Assembly: GCA_003116995.1 (NCBI GenBank) | Contig: BDSL01000025.1 | Span: forward strand, 806,001-870,000 | Direction of reading: 5' to 3' | DNA from: Yamagishiella unicocca | Lineage: Eukaryota > Chlorophyta > Chlorophyceae > Chlamydomonadales > Volvocaceae | Length of the DNA: 64,000 nt | In this document: positions 35,914-47,100 of the stretch, in pieces | Layout of the letters: each line of letters begins with the position of its first letter | Position numbering within the stretch: position 1 is the first letter of the stretch | The notes under the pieces: generated by a model | Told to the model about the DNA's origin: nothing | The model's database searches: none | What the model saw: only the letters and a program-made list of their open reading frames with translations | Made by a program: the position numbers and the translations under genes

Positions 35914-37961
35914 TCACCCACTGCCAGACCGCACCGATGCGCCATTGGCCGGCGGCAGTTTCGTGGGTGAGCGGCCGTCGGGCCCCAGCCGCAGCCGCTT
36001 GCGGATCACCAGGGTGCTGTCTCGGGGTCGCAGCGAGATCCCCATCGGCTGTGGTGGGCAGATATCTGACTCCCAGCTTTGCACGCCGGAGGGATGTTGG
36101 CTGCCCGTGTCCGCAGCGACCGCTGTGGAAATGGCGGCGAGGCTCGTCGAAGGGGCGATAGGCATAAAGGACGCCGCGGCGGCGGTGGCGAAGGGGCTCA
36201 GTTCCTCACCCCGACGTTCCGAGAGCGTTTGCTGTGGCGGCTGCGGCGGCTGCTGTCCGCCCTGGGGCCACACGGCGATGCTGCGCATCAGCTGCAGCGG
36301 CAGCTTCAGCATGGATCGCCAGCGGCCAGGGCGGATGGAGGCGCTGCCCGGGGCGCTGGCGCTGCTGCTGACGCTGCCCCGAATGCTGCCGCTAACGTTG
36401 ACGCTGATGCCGCCGCCGATGCTACCGCCACCGCTGGCCCTAATGCTGCTGCCACCGCTGCCGCCACCGCTGCCGCCACCGCTGCCGCCACCGCTGGGCC
36501 TAATGCTGCTGCCACCGCTGCCGCCACCGCTGCCGCCACCGTTGCCGTCGCTCCGGCTGCTTGGAGGCCGCACATCCGCCCAGGAGCTGTCCGTAGGGCC
36601 CTGCAGACCTGTATACCGGCAGCGAGAGAGTCGAGCAGGGCATACGACCTTGACCTCTCAGGCACTGAAACCCGGCACCTTGAACCCCGAGGGTAACCCC
36701 GGCGGGTAAGCCCATCCCGCTAAAATGACGGCGACCGAGCGACCAGGCGGGTGAAGGGCCACCTGATCAGCACCGAGGGACACGGCACAGTCACCAAGGA
36801 CTCGTGTAAAGCGCCTAATACGCATCCAGTATCTATCCATCGGCTCTTGCTGCACAAGTTACCGACAGCGTCCTAGCACAAGTTACTGCACACGTGTCCT
36901 AGCGCACGCGTCCTAGCACAAGTTACTGCACACGTGTCCTAGCAGGCAGATTTTTCAGCGCACAGGGTCCCTAGGTACCAAACAGTCGTGACTTGAGCCG
37001 CAGGCCGGGCCTTACCTGCCACGGGAGCTCCTCCCCGCTCCAGGTCCATCGCGCTGCGCATCGAGCGCTGGCCCGCGGTTACTGTCTCCACTTCCTCAAT
37101 CACAGCCACCGCCTGCGGTCGACCATCGTCTGGGAGCTCTGTTGCCCACATCGCCGCGTCCACGCTGGCCAGGCGCGCGCGCATCCGGCACCTGGCCTCG
37201 TCCTTGCTGCCGGCGGCGGCGGCAATGGCGGCGACGCCGTAATAATACGAATCCATGTTCTCGCCGCCACAGCCGCTAACGCTGGGCTGGCCGGTGGTAT
37301 GGCTGTGGGGAGCGGCGCCGGGCTGCGCCGGGGCGCCCGGAAGGCGGCACTGTCCTTGCTCGCGATGCGGGTAGCGAGGAATGCCTTGGCTGGCCCGGCT
37401 GACGGCGCCGGGAAGCTCCGCGCCGGCAGTAGCGGCGGGGGTTGTGGCGGCGCCGATGTCCACCTCGTCATTGCAGAGGGCGTAACAGGCACCGCGGCCT
37501 ACGTTGCGGCCGATGATCGATGCGGGGATTGCGGTGGTCACTGCAGCGCGCTTGACGCCGCTGCCTGCTGGCCGTGGCCTGGACGCGGCAGCGACTGCGG
37601 GGTGTACGACAACCGAGTTGGCGGTCTCCTCGGGGCCAGGTGCGCACTGCTCGCCGGCGATCAGCACGTGGCCACCGCGCCGTTCGAGAGTGGAGAGCTG
37701 GTTGGGTTTTGGGCGGAAGAGGCGTGGAGAGGGGAGAGGGGCGCGCAAACGCGTCAGGCGGGAGCAGAGGTGTCTTGCGCGCCAGCTTGCGGTGCGAGAG
37801 GGGACGTAAGGAAGGCCCGAGGTTTCCGGCCTGTCCAGGTTTTCGACGCAAGGCTCGTGCCACGGGTCTCTGCCGACCTTGCGAGCCTGAAACCTAACTG
37901 GCGCCGACGCACACGGTTGGTTCGCAATTTGCTTCGCTCCAATTAGACACGGGGGCGGCAT
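35914..37961 (-). CDS. Uncharacterised protein with Gly/Ser-rich linker, two exons
   Basis: Predicted 546 aa. Exon 1 is 37961-37016, donor GTAAGG; exon 2 is 36608-35914, acceptor TATACAG; phase 1 matches and the total is 1641 nt. The N-terminal two thirds is Arg/Ala/Pro-rich and not recognised. Before the splice there is a more ordered segment with DSYYYGVAAIAAAAG, charged helices (CRMRARLASVDAAMWATEL) and AVAVIEEVETVTAG. Exon 2 opens with a repetitive [12 protein letters not shown] linker, then a Gln/Pro stretch and an ordered, basic C-terminus (STLVIRKRLRLGPDGR). No family is recognised, no membrane span is seen, and codon use is typical of the neighbours. Exon 1 could hide further introns, or the start may be downstream. 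Confidence 0.55.
36850..36945. repeat. Tandem repeat with TCCTAGCACAAGTTACTGCA unit
   Basis: Two and a half copies of a unit containing AGCACAAGTTACTGCACACG and CGTCCTAGC, in the intron (37015-36609) of the minus-strand gene at 35914-37961. Confidence 0.8.
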
Positions 37962-40114
37962 TGCTGTTTTAGCACGTTTGAGCGTCTTACGGGAAACGTC
38001 TCACTGCGTGAGACGCTCGAGACATTTTAATGCCAAGAACACGCTGGGAACGCCACACGACGGCATACGACGACGCAAAAAGGCGCACAGGATAACGGAG
38101 GAACTTGTATGGAACTTGACGGACTACGCTCGCTAGCATGCCCTACCTGCATTAACTACAATTGGATGACATATCATAACCGGGAATAATGATGTGTGGT
38201 TTCAAGCCATGCATTCTGCGGTGGTGCCCAGTGACCGCTAGTGGCAGATAGGCAGTCGCGAACGTTACAACCCCACCTTGGGCAGTTTGCCCGGCGGTTG
38301 ATGGCTAATATCCTTCATGTGGACATCTTTTGCACTCAATTCGATGACCGTCACGCTATCCTGCCGTTCGACGCCTCCAGCCTCGGACCCAGCCATTTGG
38401 CGAACTAGGCGGTCGCAGATGGCGACGACACCTTCTGCTGAGAGACAGTCTTATGGCAAATTAGAACAAGAATTTGCCAGGAAAAGCAGCTGCGCCTCAC
38501 ACCCGCAGAAATCAACTGTGACCTGGGGCGTCAATGCAACACCTCGCCTCGGAAATATTCTATACAACTAAGAAAACAATAAGAGACGTTTAGCGTGAAA
38601 TCATACTGCCTAGAATGCCTCGTATAGGTGTATGAGAAGATGTAACGAAGTTTGCCGGGTCAACTGATCCCTGGCGAACGCATACGGCGCTACGAGCGAC
38701 ACCTCTCGCACGTGGATTGGCGAATCCCATCAATTTCAAACATGTATGCCGTTCTGTTGTGGCTCATGCTCTGGGTTAGGGAAAAGAGCAAGCGCCTGCG
38801 GGTTCGCGACATGTCTGGCCGAAAGCAAATTCACCTGCGCACAAAAGAGCAGTGAAGCGCAAAGGCCCAGGCTTGCGGGTCCGGAATCGAAATGATGTTA
38901 CGCATAATTCCCGGCAAGGCAAAGCCACCCACTTTGTCGCGTGTTTCAGAGCAACTACTTCAGCGACAACGGCGCGCCACCGCCGCAGGATCGCCGTGGT
39001 CAGCATAAATAGATCCTCTGCATAGATCTGAGTAGAACTTAGGGCCGAGATACGGTCTATCGCGAACACCGATCATATGGCTGGCGGCGGACCGACCTCG
39101 AGTGGCACCAGGGGACACTGGGACCATGTGTGTACGACAAATGGCCGTGAGGGCTGTGTCCAGACGCAAGCGCATCCACTCATAAGGGACCCAACGCTGG
39201 AAGAAACCACAGTGCGGCGCGCTTGCCGCACGCAGCTAAACCCAGCGACCCGTGGAACCGACGACCATCCTCTTTTACGTCGAACGTCGTTACAAGGCAG
39301 ACATCCACTCACACGATTGCGCTTGCCGTTGCTGCTTGATCGTGGCCCTAACTTCGTTCTCTTCCAAGCCCTAATGACGGACGGACACCCAACCGCAAGA
39401 GGTCGCAACTCGGGTCATACCCGGTCCTGGGTAGCACCCAATACCTACCTTTCGAACGGCTCGTAAAAAATGCCGCGGTTGGTGCCCGGCCAAGCTAACC
39501 ATTTCTACCACATCATGGATACTACAAGTAAGCACTGTCATGCGTAGACAACCCAGAGCCCGCCACAACGCATCCCCGTAACGGCAGCCGCCCGCATCCT
39601 GTGGCCTGGGACGCGCATGCGCCCTTTCGTGTCCGAATCCCTCAGCAGCACCGTCGACTGCTCAGACACCAGTCTTGGAGGTTCGGCCACATCCGCTGCT
39701 GGCCCGCTACCCATCTGGGCTATACGCGGCGTTTCCATAAACGTCCCTTGCTAGCGGCCGAGCCATAGGCTTTATTTAGGTCGCATCCGGGGCCAGCAGC
39801 ATCCGCACCTGGATGTCGTAAGCGTCCGGAAACAAGGAGCCCCCCCAGTGTCTCTGCCCTCGTCCGAGCCCCAGTTCCATCGGGTACGCGCATGACTTCC
39901 TTTCCCAACGCGCCCTCAGGACCCCAAAAACTGCTGACCCTATGTGGCTGCCGCTCCGAGCTCCATGTCGGAGGTGCGCGGTGCCGTACCAGTGCTGTGG
40001 CTCGATGGAATGGGGAACCACAGCCGCTACGGACGGGATCTGGGGCTACCGGATGTGCTGCCAACATCACATCAACGCTGGAGAACTGACCCCTAGGCGC
40101 TGGCGCTGCTCCGG
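37962..40114. other. Intergenic region without a supported gene
   Basis: It holds the promoter of the 37961 gene and the 3' region of the 40115 gene. A perfect hairpin (CGTCTCAC-TGC-GTGAGACG) lies at 37997-38015, just upstream of the 37961 start. The 38000-39100 stretch is relatively AT-rich. Open frames at 39077-40070 show no splice signals linking them to exons. Confidence 0.5.
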
Positions 40115-40804
40115 CTAGTCTCTCTCTAACGCCACACTCCCGAACACAAACACACCACCAAGGATGACCGCCAGCACTGTGAGCCTGCTCATACGCTCGT
40201 GCGCTGCGCGGCGGTCCTGCCAGCTGACGGCCTCCCTACTCTGGGATGCTGGGGATGTCCGTCTTCCGCTCCGGCTCGGCCTGACCCGGCTCCGGAGGCG
40301 CCTCGGGCTCTTCAGGAGGCTCACCCGGCTTTTGTTCGGGGTCAGGGTCTCCAGGTGTCGTGCGTTTGACGCTTTCTTCAAGCTCCTCGTCGGGCATCTC
40401 CGGGTCGCCCGGCAGCGGCTTGGGAAGGAAAACGCGTTGAGGTTTTTCAAACTCTGGGAAAATATCTGGCCGCTTGCTGGGCATCGGGGCTTCCCACTCC
40501 TGCGCAGCACAGCAAGGCGTGGCTGTTAAGGGGCAGCAATTCGCGGCTGGTGGTTCGGAACGGCCTGAACGCCAGCCGCAGAACACCACCGCTACGACCA
40601 GCCAATGCACACCTGAGGAGCATCCAGGGGTGATCGAGCCTCCTCCGTGTCAGGCGAGGACGCGCGGACGAGCCCAGCCGGCGCGGGTCGCCGCCGCGCC
40701 AGTGGGCACGTCGGCGCTCGGCATGCTGTTGGGACAATCTTTATAAGGGCTAGTCCTTGTGACGATGTGATTCGGCCGGTAGGCCGCATCACCTGTGCAC
40801 GCAT
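40115..40804 (-). CDS. Small plastid-targeted-type protein with C-terminal membrane span, three exons
   Basis: Predicted 166 aa, function unknown. Exons (minus): 40804-40613, 40499-40325, 40248-40115; phases match, 501 nt. The N-terminus is rich in Arg, Ala, Ser and Thr and lacks acids up to about residue 50 (ending GLVRASS), typical of an algal plastid transit peptide. The middle is Pro/Glu-rich, with KRPDIFPEFEKPQ and LPGDPEMPDEELEE, and looks disordered. The C-terminus is a charged segment (WQDRRAAHERM) followed by a single hydrophobic span, SRLTVLAVILGGVFVFGSVA. Intron 2 is only 76 nt (GTGAGC...CCCCAG). If it is retained, the frame instead ends at 40236 with a soluble tail, so both forms should be considered. 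Tail-anchored thylakoid or envelope localisation is an inference. Confidence 0.65.
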
Positions 40805-41112
40805 AGCTCTTAGCTGATTATCGTGGCTGGCTAACTAAACTAGTCAGAAAGATTTCGCAAATCAGGAACGTAACTTAGCACTACGTAAATATGCAAGCGA
40901 ACATTCGGCAATCCGCAGATTGTGATTTGCATCAGCAGTCTCTCTCCAAAACTTCGGTACGGCAACCTATGTCTACCTTTGTTTTTTCTCCTCCAATCCT
41001 CAAGTCCTCGAATTATATCTGTATCATGGCTTTTAGAGCATGCCGAGTGGGCAGTATGTGCTAAATGTAGTTGCAGTCAACTCCGCACGAGCAGTCAACA
41101 CTCCATATTTGG
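40805..41112. other. Short divergent intergenic region
   Basis: About 300 bp between the minus-strand 40804 start and the plus-strand 41113 start; it must contain both promoters. AT-richer than its surroundings. No clear TATA box or other element recognised. Confidence 0.5.
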
Positions 41113-44100
41113 ATGGCTGCCACGCGCACTAGTTCACTTCCACGCAGCCCTCGAACCCCTATTGATAAGGCTCCCAGTCCTGGCTTATCACCAGAGCCAG
41201 ATGGGGCGTCCTCAAACAATGGCAGCAACAGCCACGGCGCAAAGCCACAAGGAGCCTTGTCACCGTCGTTGTTTGACAGCCTCCAGCAACGGGCTTCAAA
41301 ATTAAAAGTTCTCCTAGGCAGCCTTCATGTTTCAAACGGGAATCGTGCTTTCGGTGCAGACCATGCCGAGCATCGGTCTCATCGTCCTTCTGCAGCTGCG
41401 ACGGCGGGCGGGATTCCTGAAGGGCCTCACCACGAAAATGGAACATCGTCCGGGGGTACCGGTCGCGTCGAAGGTCGCAAGGACGCCTTGGCCGCTCAGG
41501 CCAGCGGCTTGCTAGCTGACAAGGCTATGGGGACTGTAATGCAGCAGCCAGCCAGCGCTCCGGCGAAAACCGCAATGGGGTCGAAGTTGGAAATCGCGCC
41601 GGCCGCCTCAGCGGCCGCTTCTGCCGCTGCGGCCGCTGCTGCCCCCGCTGGCGCCCCGAGCAGGGCAAGGGCCGGCAGCTGGTCCAGCGGCGTCCGGCCC
41701 ATCGAGACAGGCCCCGCCTGGCAACGTGCGCAGGTGGGAGCATGTGCAGCTTATGAACAGGTGGAGACCCGAATTGCCGGAGTTCGCGCCTGTCACGCTC
41801 CCCGCCCGATTTTAGGAGACAACAACGTTGCCTAATGTTTCCGCTGGCCGATGCGCGCAGGGCCAGAGCAAGGCCCAGGGTTGCCGAGACCCCATTTCTC
41901 CCGCGACGATTCTGCGGGATGCTGTGGTGAAGACCCGGTCTGGTGGAGAGCCGGGAGGGCAACGGCAGCAGCACCGAACGGGGGTAGCAACCGGGGTGCA
42001 GGTGAGCGCCGTTGACGTTGGGAATGATGACGACAGCGCAGTGAACGAATGCGCGCTCGCTGAGTGGCGTGAGGTGCCAGATGCCAGGCGCGCGGAGGCC
42101 AGCAGCGGTGTTGCGCTGGGTGTGCGAAATCCCACCGTGGTCAACAATGGCTCCGCCTTCACGTCCTCAAACCCCCACCTCACCCCTCCTCTTCATTGTA
42201 GACCAACAGGGCCGGAATGCGGCGCATTACCACGGATGGCAGCAAGGTCCCGCCGTTGCCACAGCCCGCCGCACACGGACGTTCTCCAGCTGGTCTCCCG
42301 CCCGAACCGCGGGCCGGCTCCAGCCGCGCTCCGCAAGGGGACGAGGCCGGCGGACATGTCCACGGCGCACCAAGCAGTTACGGGAACGCCCCCGACCCGT
42401 CCGCCAGCTCCGTTGGCGCGACGGCCCTCGCGAACGCAGTGCCGCTGCCTTCAACGCACCGACCGCATCCCCCACCAGCGCCGCCGCCTCAGCAGCCGTA
42501 CACGTCCCACGTAGCAGCAGCCAAGCCCAGCGGCCGCAGCAGCGATGGTGGAGCTAAGGTGCCGGAGCACACGCCGCCGCCGGCGCCCCCGCTGCCGCCA
42601 CCGGCGCAGCCAGCTCAGGCGCGGCCCTCCCGGTCGCCATCACCGTCACCACCGCCGTCGCGGCAGAGCCATAGCGAAGCCGGGATTGATACGCTCGTCC
42701 TCTCGCTGCCTCCGCCACCTGGCCAGCACGCGGCGCCCGCTCCGCCCCCCTCAAAAGTACCTAAGCGAATGCAGCCAAGCCCGTCGCCCGACGCCTCACA
42801 CGGCCTCCGCGTCCAGCCCACCACCGGGACCCAGTCTGCGCCCCAGCTCCAGCCCCAGCACCAGCCCCAGCACCAGCCCCAGCACCAGCCCCAGCACCAG
42901 CACCAGCCCAAGCGCGTGCCTTCTGTGCGGGAGCTTCTTACAGAGCTGTCGGAGCCGCAGCCGCCGCTGGTGGCGATTGAGCAGCTGCCACAGCCGCGCA
43001 GCCAGGCTGCCGAGGAGCTGTCAGCAATCCTGTCGCAGATGGCTGCCGTGGCCGCGCCTCCGCCATCGGTGTACGTGCAGCCCCCCTCTGTCGCGTCCCC
43101 AGGACTGGAGCCTCCTCTGGCGGGCGTCAGCCCTCCTGCGCGCGACGGCTGCACCGGCGGCGCCTCGGCAAATACCTACACGGTGCACAGGAACGGGCTG
43201 ACGTACGGGGCCTTCGGCGGCGATGTGCACAACAGCATCCAAAGCTACGACGGCAGTGCGTTGACGGGAAGCAGCGGCGCACCGCCGGCGGACTCGGAGG
43301 CGGCTCTGGCGCAGGCGCTGGCAGTTGCGCGTGCGAGGTGAGCAGCGAGGGTTAGCGGGGTGTGGTCCATGTTGCGGTGCGGTTCATATAGCGCCCGTGC
43401 GTTGCCGGGGTATGTGGTGTGTAGAAGGGGCATTGGAAAACATGCAGATCAGAGGTGGGTGCAGCATGACCCGCTGTGCGGTGTAGGTTGCATGAGTGCA
43501 CGCTGCGAAGTGTGCAGGTACACGCAGGGGACAGAATGCTTACAAAGGCCAGCGCGGACGCGTCGTGGCCAGGGAACATGAAAGGGTTACGGCTAGCGAG
43601 GCCAAGGGGCCTCATTGCAGCGTTCGCGGTCGTTACAGCCCTTCAAGCCGTTCGCGTTTCCCACTTCAACGCTCCCGGCCGCCTCGTAAAGCTGCAGCAT
43701 CCATGGCCCCTTCTGACGGCCCTGCTGACCACCAAACCTACCCGCCCTTGACCCTCTGTGGAACAAATCACACCGTCAGCGCACTGGCGGCGTACCTCAA
43801 GCCGGAGGCGCGCACCTACCGCCCGCGGATCGGCTTCAAAACCACCCGCAGTGGCAGCAGCAGCCCCGTAGCCAATGGGGTCTTCGCCGGCGTGCCAGCC
43901 TCTGCCGCGCCCTTCGGCGGGCTGGAGGCCCTCCCTAGCCCGCGCTGCGGCGCGAGCGGCGGCAGCGGCATCGAGTCCACCCACAGCCCCTCCCGCAGCC
44001 CCCAGCGCAGCAGCCGCTACGAGAAGCTGCTGATGCTCCAGGCCGCTGGCGGGGAGCCAAAGCAGCGAGTGGCCGGTGGGCCGGGCCCCGAGTTCATGAG

Positions 44101-47100
44101 GCGGAATACGGCTCTGCTTAAGAAGCGGCAGGCGTGGGCGACCTCGAAGCGGAAGGCGAGTGTGTGGGGAACGAACGAAAGGCCTTGGGACCGGAGATGG
44201 GGCGCGACGGGGGCGGAGATGGGGCCGATGGGGGCAGAAATGGGGCCGATGGGGGGATTGCTTGGAATGGGTTTCTGGATAGGCGACCTGATTCTTCAGC
44301 TGCAACACACGCTTCGCCTCCGATGCCCTGGCGCGGGACTGTGTGAAAACGTGAAGCTTCGCTGTGCTGACCGGCAGCCGGCAAGATTTCGCGAGCCTTA
44401 TTATCAGCCCCAGGGGCTGCATGCGCCATCTTGGGTTTCCTGTCCGGGAAAGCCTATTGCTAATCGGCCCCGTCCTCTCACACCTTCGCCTCGGTCGCAT
44501 CCTCATCTGCGGCGCGGTAGCACCCAGGGGTGTAAACGTAAACGTGTCTTGTGGCATTCCGTTCCCTTCCTCATGCATACCCCACAGGTGACGAAGGACT
44601 CCGATGGCTCTCCCGGCAGTCCGCACAGGCAACCAGCGCAGGTATGGCAGGATGCACAGCGGGGACCAGGTCGATACGTCCGAACGCAGCTTTCTAGGGT
44701 TGCTGCTTCCTCAGACGGTCCATATTCCGTCTTCACGCGGTGAAAGGACGATTCTTCCGTCTTCACGCGGCGAAGGGACGATTTCCGTCTTCCGTTCCTG
44801 CCATTGCCGCTGATCGCAGGCTCGGCGGCAGCGCGCCTTTTTGGCACAAGAGGTGGACACAGCGGCGCCGCCAGCGGGTGCGTGCAGCCCGGTGCGCGTG
44901 TTTGCCGGCATCGCCCTTTCGGATACCTACCTGCTCCATGAACTAGCGACACGTGGATCGCACACGGTTCCTCTTTACGCGTATACACGAGAAGCGCCCC
45001 CTCGCATGTTCGCTAGCCCGCATAGCCCTGCCGTTTAGCTCGCACTGCGGCCGAACAACGGTGTCGTCTGGCCTGTTCAGCGCCCACTTAACCCCAACCG
45101 CCCTTCGCCGCCTCCCAACACACAGCACCTTTGGCGCGCCTCGCTTCCACCCTTCCCCGACCGGCAATCTACGGTGTAGCAGTAATACCCCTCGTCCCAC
45201 CCCCTCAAATGTCCCTCGTCCCACCCCCTCAAATGTCCCTCGTCCCACCCCCTCAATGTCCCTCGTCCCACCCCCTCAATGTCCCATGTCACATTCCTGC
45301 TACTCCCACTCTCGTGCGTCCCCAGGCCGCCCCCGCTCCTCAGCTCAGCAGCCGCAGCGCTCCATCGGGGACCTGCAGCGCTGGGCGGACCGCCGCGAGA
45401 AGCGGCTGGCGGTCCTGCGCGAGGAGCGAGACGCGGAGGAGCGGGCGCGCTCTGACGCCCAGCTGACGTTCAAGCCGGTCATTGGCGAGAAGTCTCGGAG
45501 GTGGGCAGGCCGCCGCGGGGTTGCGCAAGTGTGCAAATGAACAAAAGCTTGGTCGTGGAGGTGAAACATGCGAACGATGCAAAGCGGTTTTAACGGGTGG
45601 GCGAGGTGGCCCGTCATGCAACATGGGTACTGGGTGTGGTGGTTGGGGCATGCGTGTTCATCTCTCTTGCCTGTGCCGCTCCACCGATTTGCCTTCAATG
45701 CTTATAACATCACCCCACCCCCATACACACAAACATACATACATGTGCGGCACGTGAACACACACGCATATGCAGGCTTGCCAAGATGGTCCGTTCGCGA
45801 GCGTCGTACACCCCTCTGCCCAACGGCACCTCACCGTCTCGCTCGGCAACGCCGCCGCCGAGAGCCGCCGCTGCTGCTGCGGCAGCCAACCGACCATCGC
45901 CGTCCGGCGAAGGTGCTGGCGTCGGCCCTGCCCGCAAGTCGCAGTCAACGGTCCGCACCCGAGCCACTGCCGCTGACGGCATCAGCGCTGGAGGCGCCTC
46001 CACATCGACGCTTGGGCTCACCACGTCGATGTCCCTCGACCACGCTGATCTGCTCAAAGTCGTCCGTGGCTGCCGGCCCTGGCACCAGGCCCCCGACGGC
46101 CCCGAGAAGTCGTCCGTCGCCGCCTCCACAGCCGGCGGCAGCGCCCGCGTAGGTCGGTCCAAGCCACTGTCGGCGGCGGCGCAGCTGGCGGCGGCGCGCA
46201 ACAGCAGGGCGCGAGGCCGATATGCGTCTGCGGGTGGAGCCTATGACGACCCCGTGGTGAGAGCTGCAGGGGGTGGAGGCCGGTGGGAGGGAGTGGGAGG
46301 AGGGGGTTTGGATAGTGACGGACGACATGCGGGCTGGTTGAATTCGACCTCAGCCCTAGTCGGCCGCGTTGCACCTTCCCTACCGACCTGGAGCCCAGCC
46401 GAATGGGGGGGGTCCGTACCTGGGGCACAGTCCGTACCTGGGGCACAGTCCGTACCTGGGGCACAGTCCGTACCTGGGGGGCACAGTCCGTACCGGGGGC
46501 ACAGTCCGTACCAGGGGCACAGTCCGTACCTGGGGCACAGTCCGTACCGGGGGCACAGTCCGTACCTGGGGCACAGTCCGTACCTGGGGCACAGTCCGTA
46601 CCGGGGGCACAGTCCGTACCTGGGGCACAGTCCGTTACCTGGGGCACAGTCCGTACCGGGGGCACAGTCCGTTACCTGGGGCACAGTCCGTGCCGGGGGC
46701 AAAGTCCACGGCATGCGAATTGTTACGGTTTCAGCCGCTTCGCTGGGCCGGCTGTCCCAATCATCCCTGTCAGGAAGCACAACCTCACTAAAACCTGCTG
46801 TGTGCCATGCTGCGCTGCGCGGCCGCAAATCCCGAAAAACCTGCCATGCTGCGCTGCGCGGCCGCAAATCCCGGTGCAGATGGGCACTGTCGCGGAGGCA
46901 ATCAACGAAGCCGCGGTGGCGCTGCAGCTACGTCCTGGGCTCGCGCGCCGGCTGGCGCAGGCGCTACACCCCGCGCACCTGGACCGGCACCCGCACCAAC
47001 AGCCGCAGTCGCGGTCGAGCCACGAGCGGCTGTATCCGCACCATGAGCCCGACTCCGCCAGGGACCGTGAGCAGCAGCACCCGCAGGAGCGCCCCCGGCC

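Noticed and set aside
46403..46879. Upstream part of a 1066-codon plus-strand ORF (GAQSVP repeats)
   Set aside because: The 18-bp minisatellite is stop-free in this frame, but splice phases place it in intron 46257-46879; the real exon begins at 46880.
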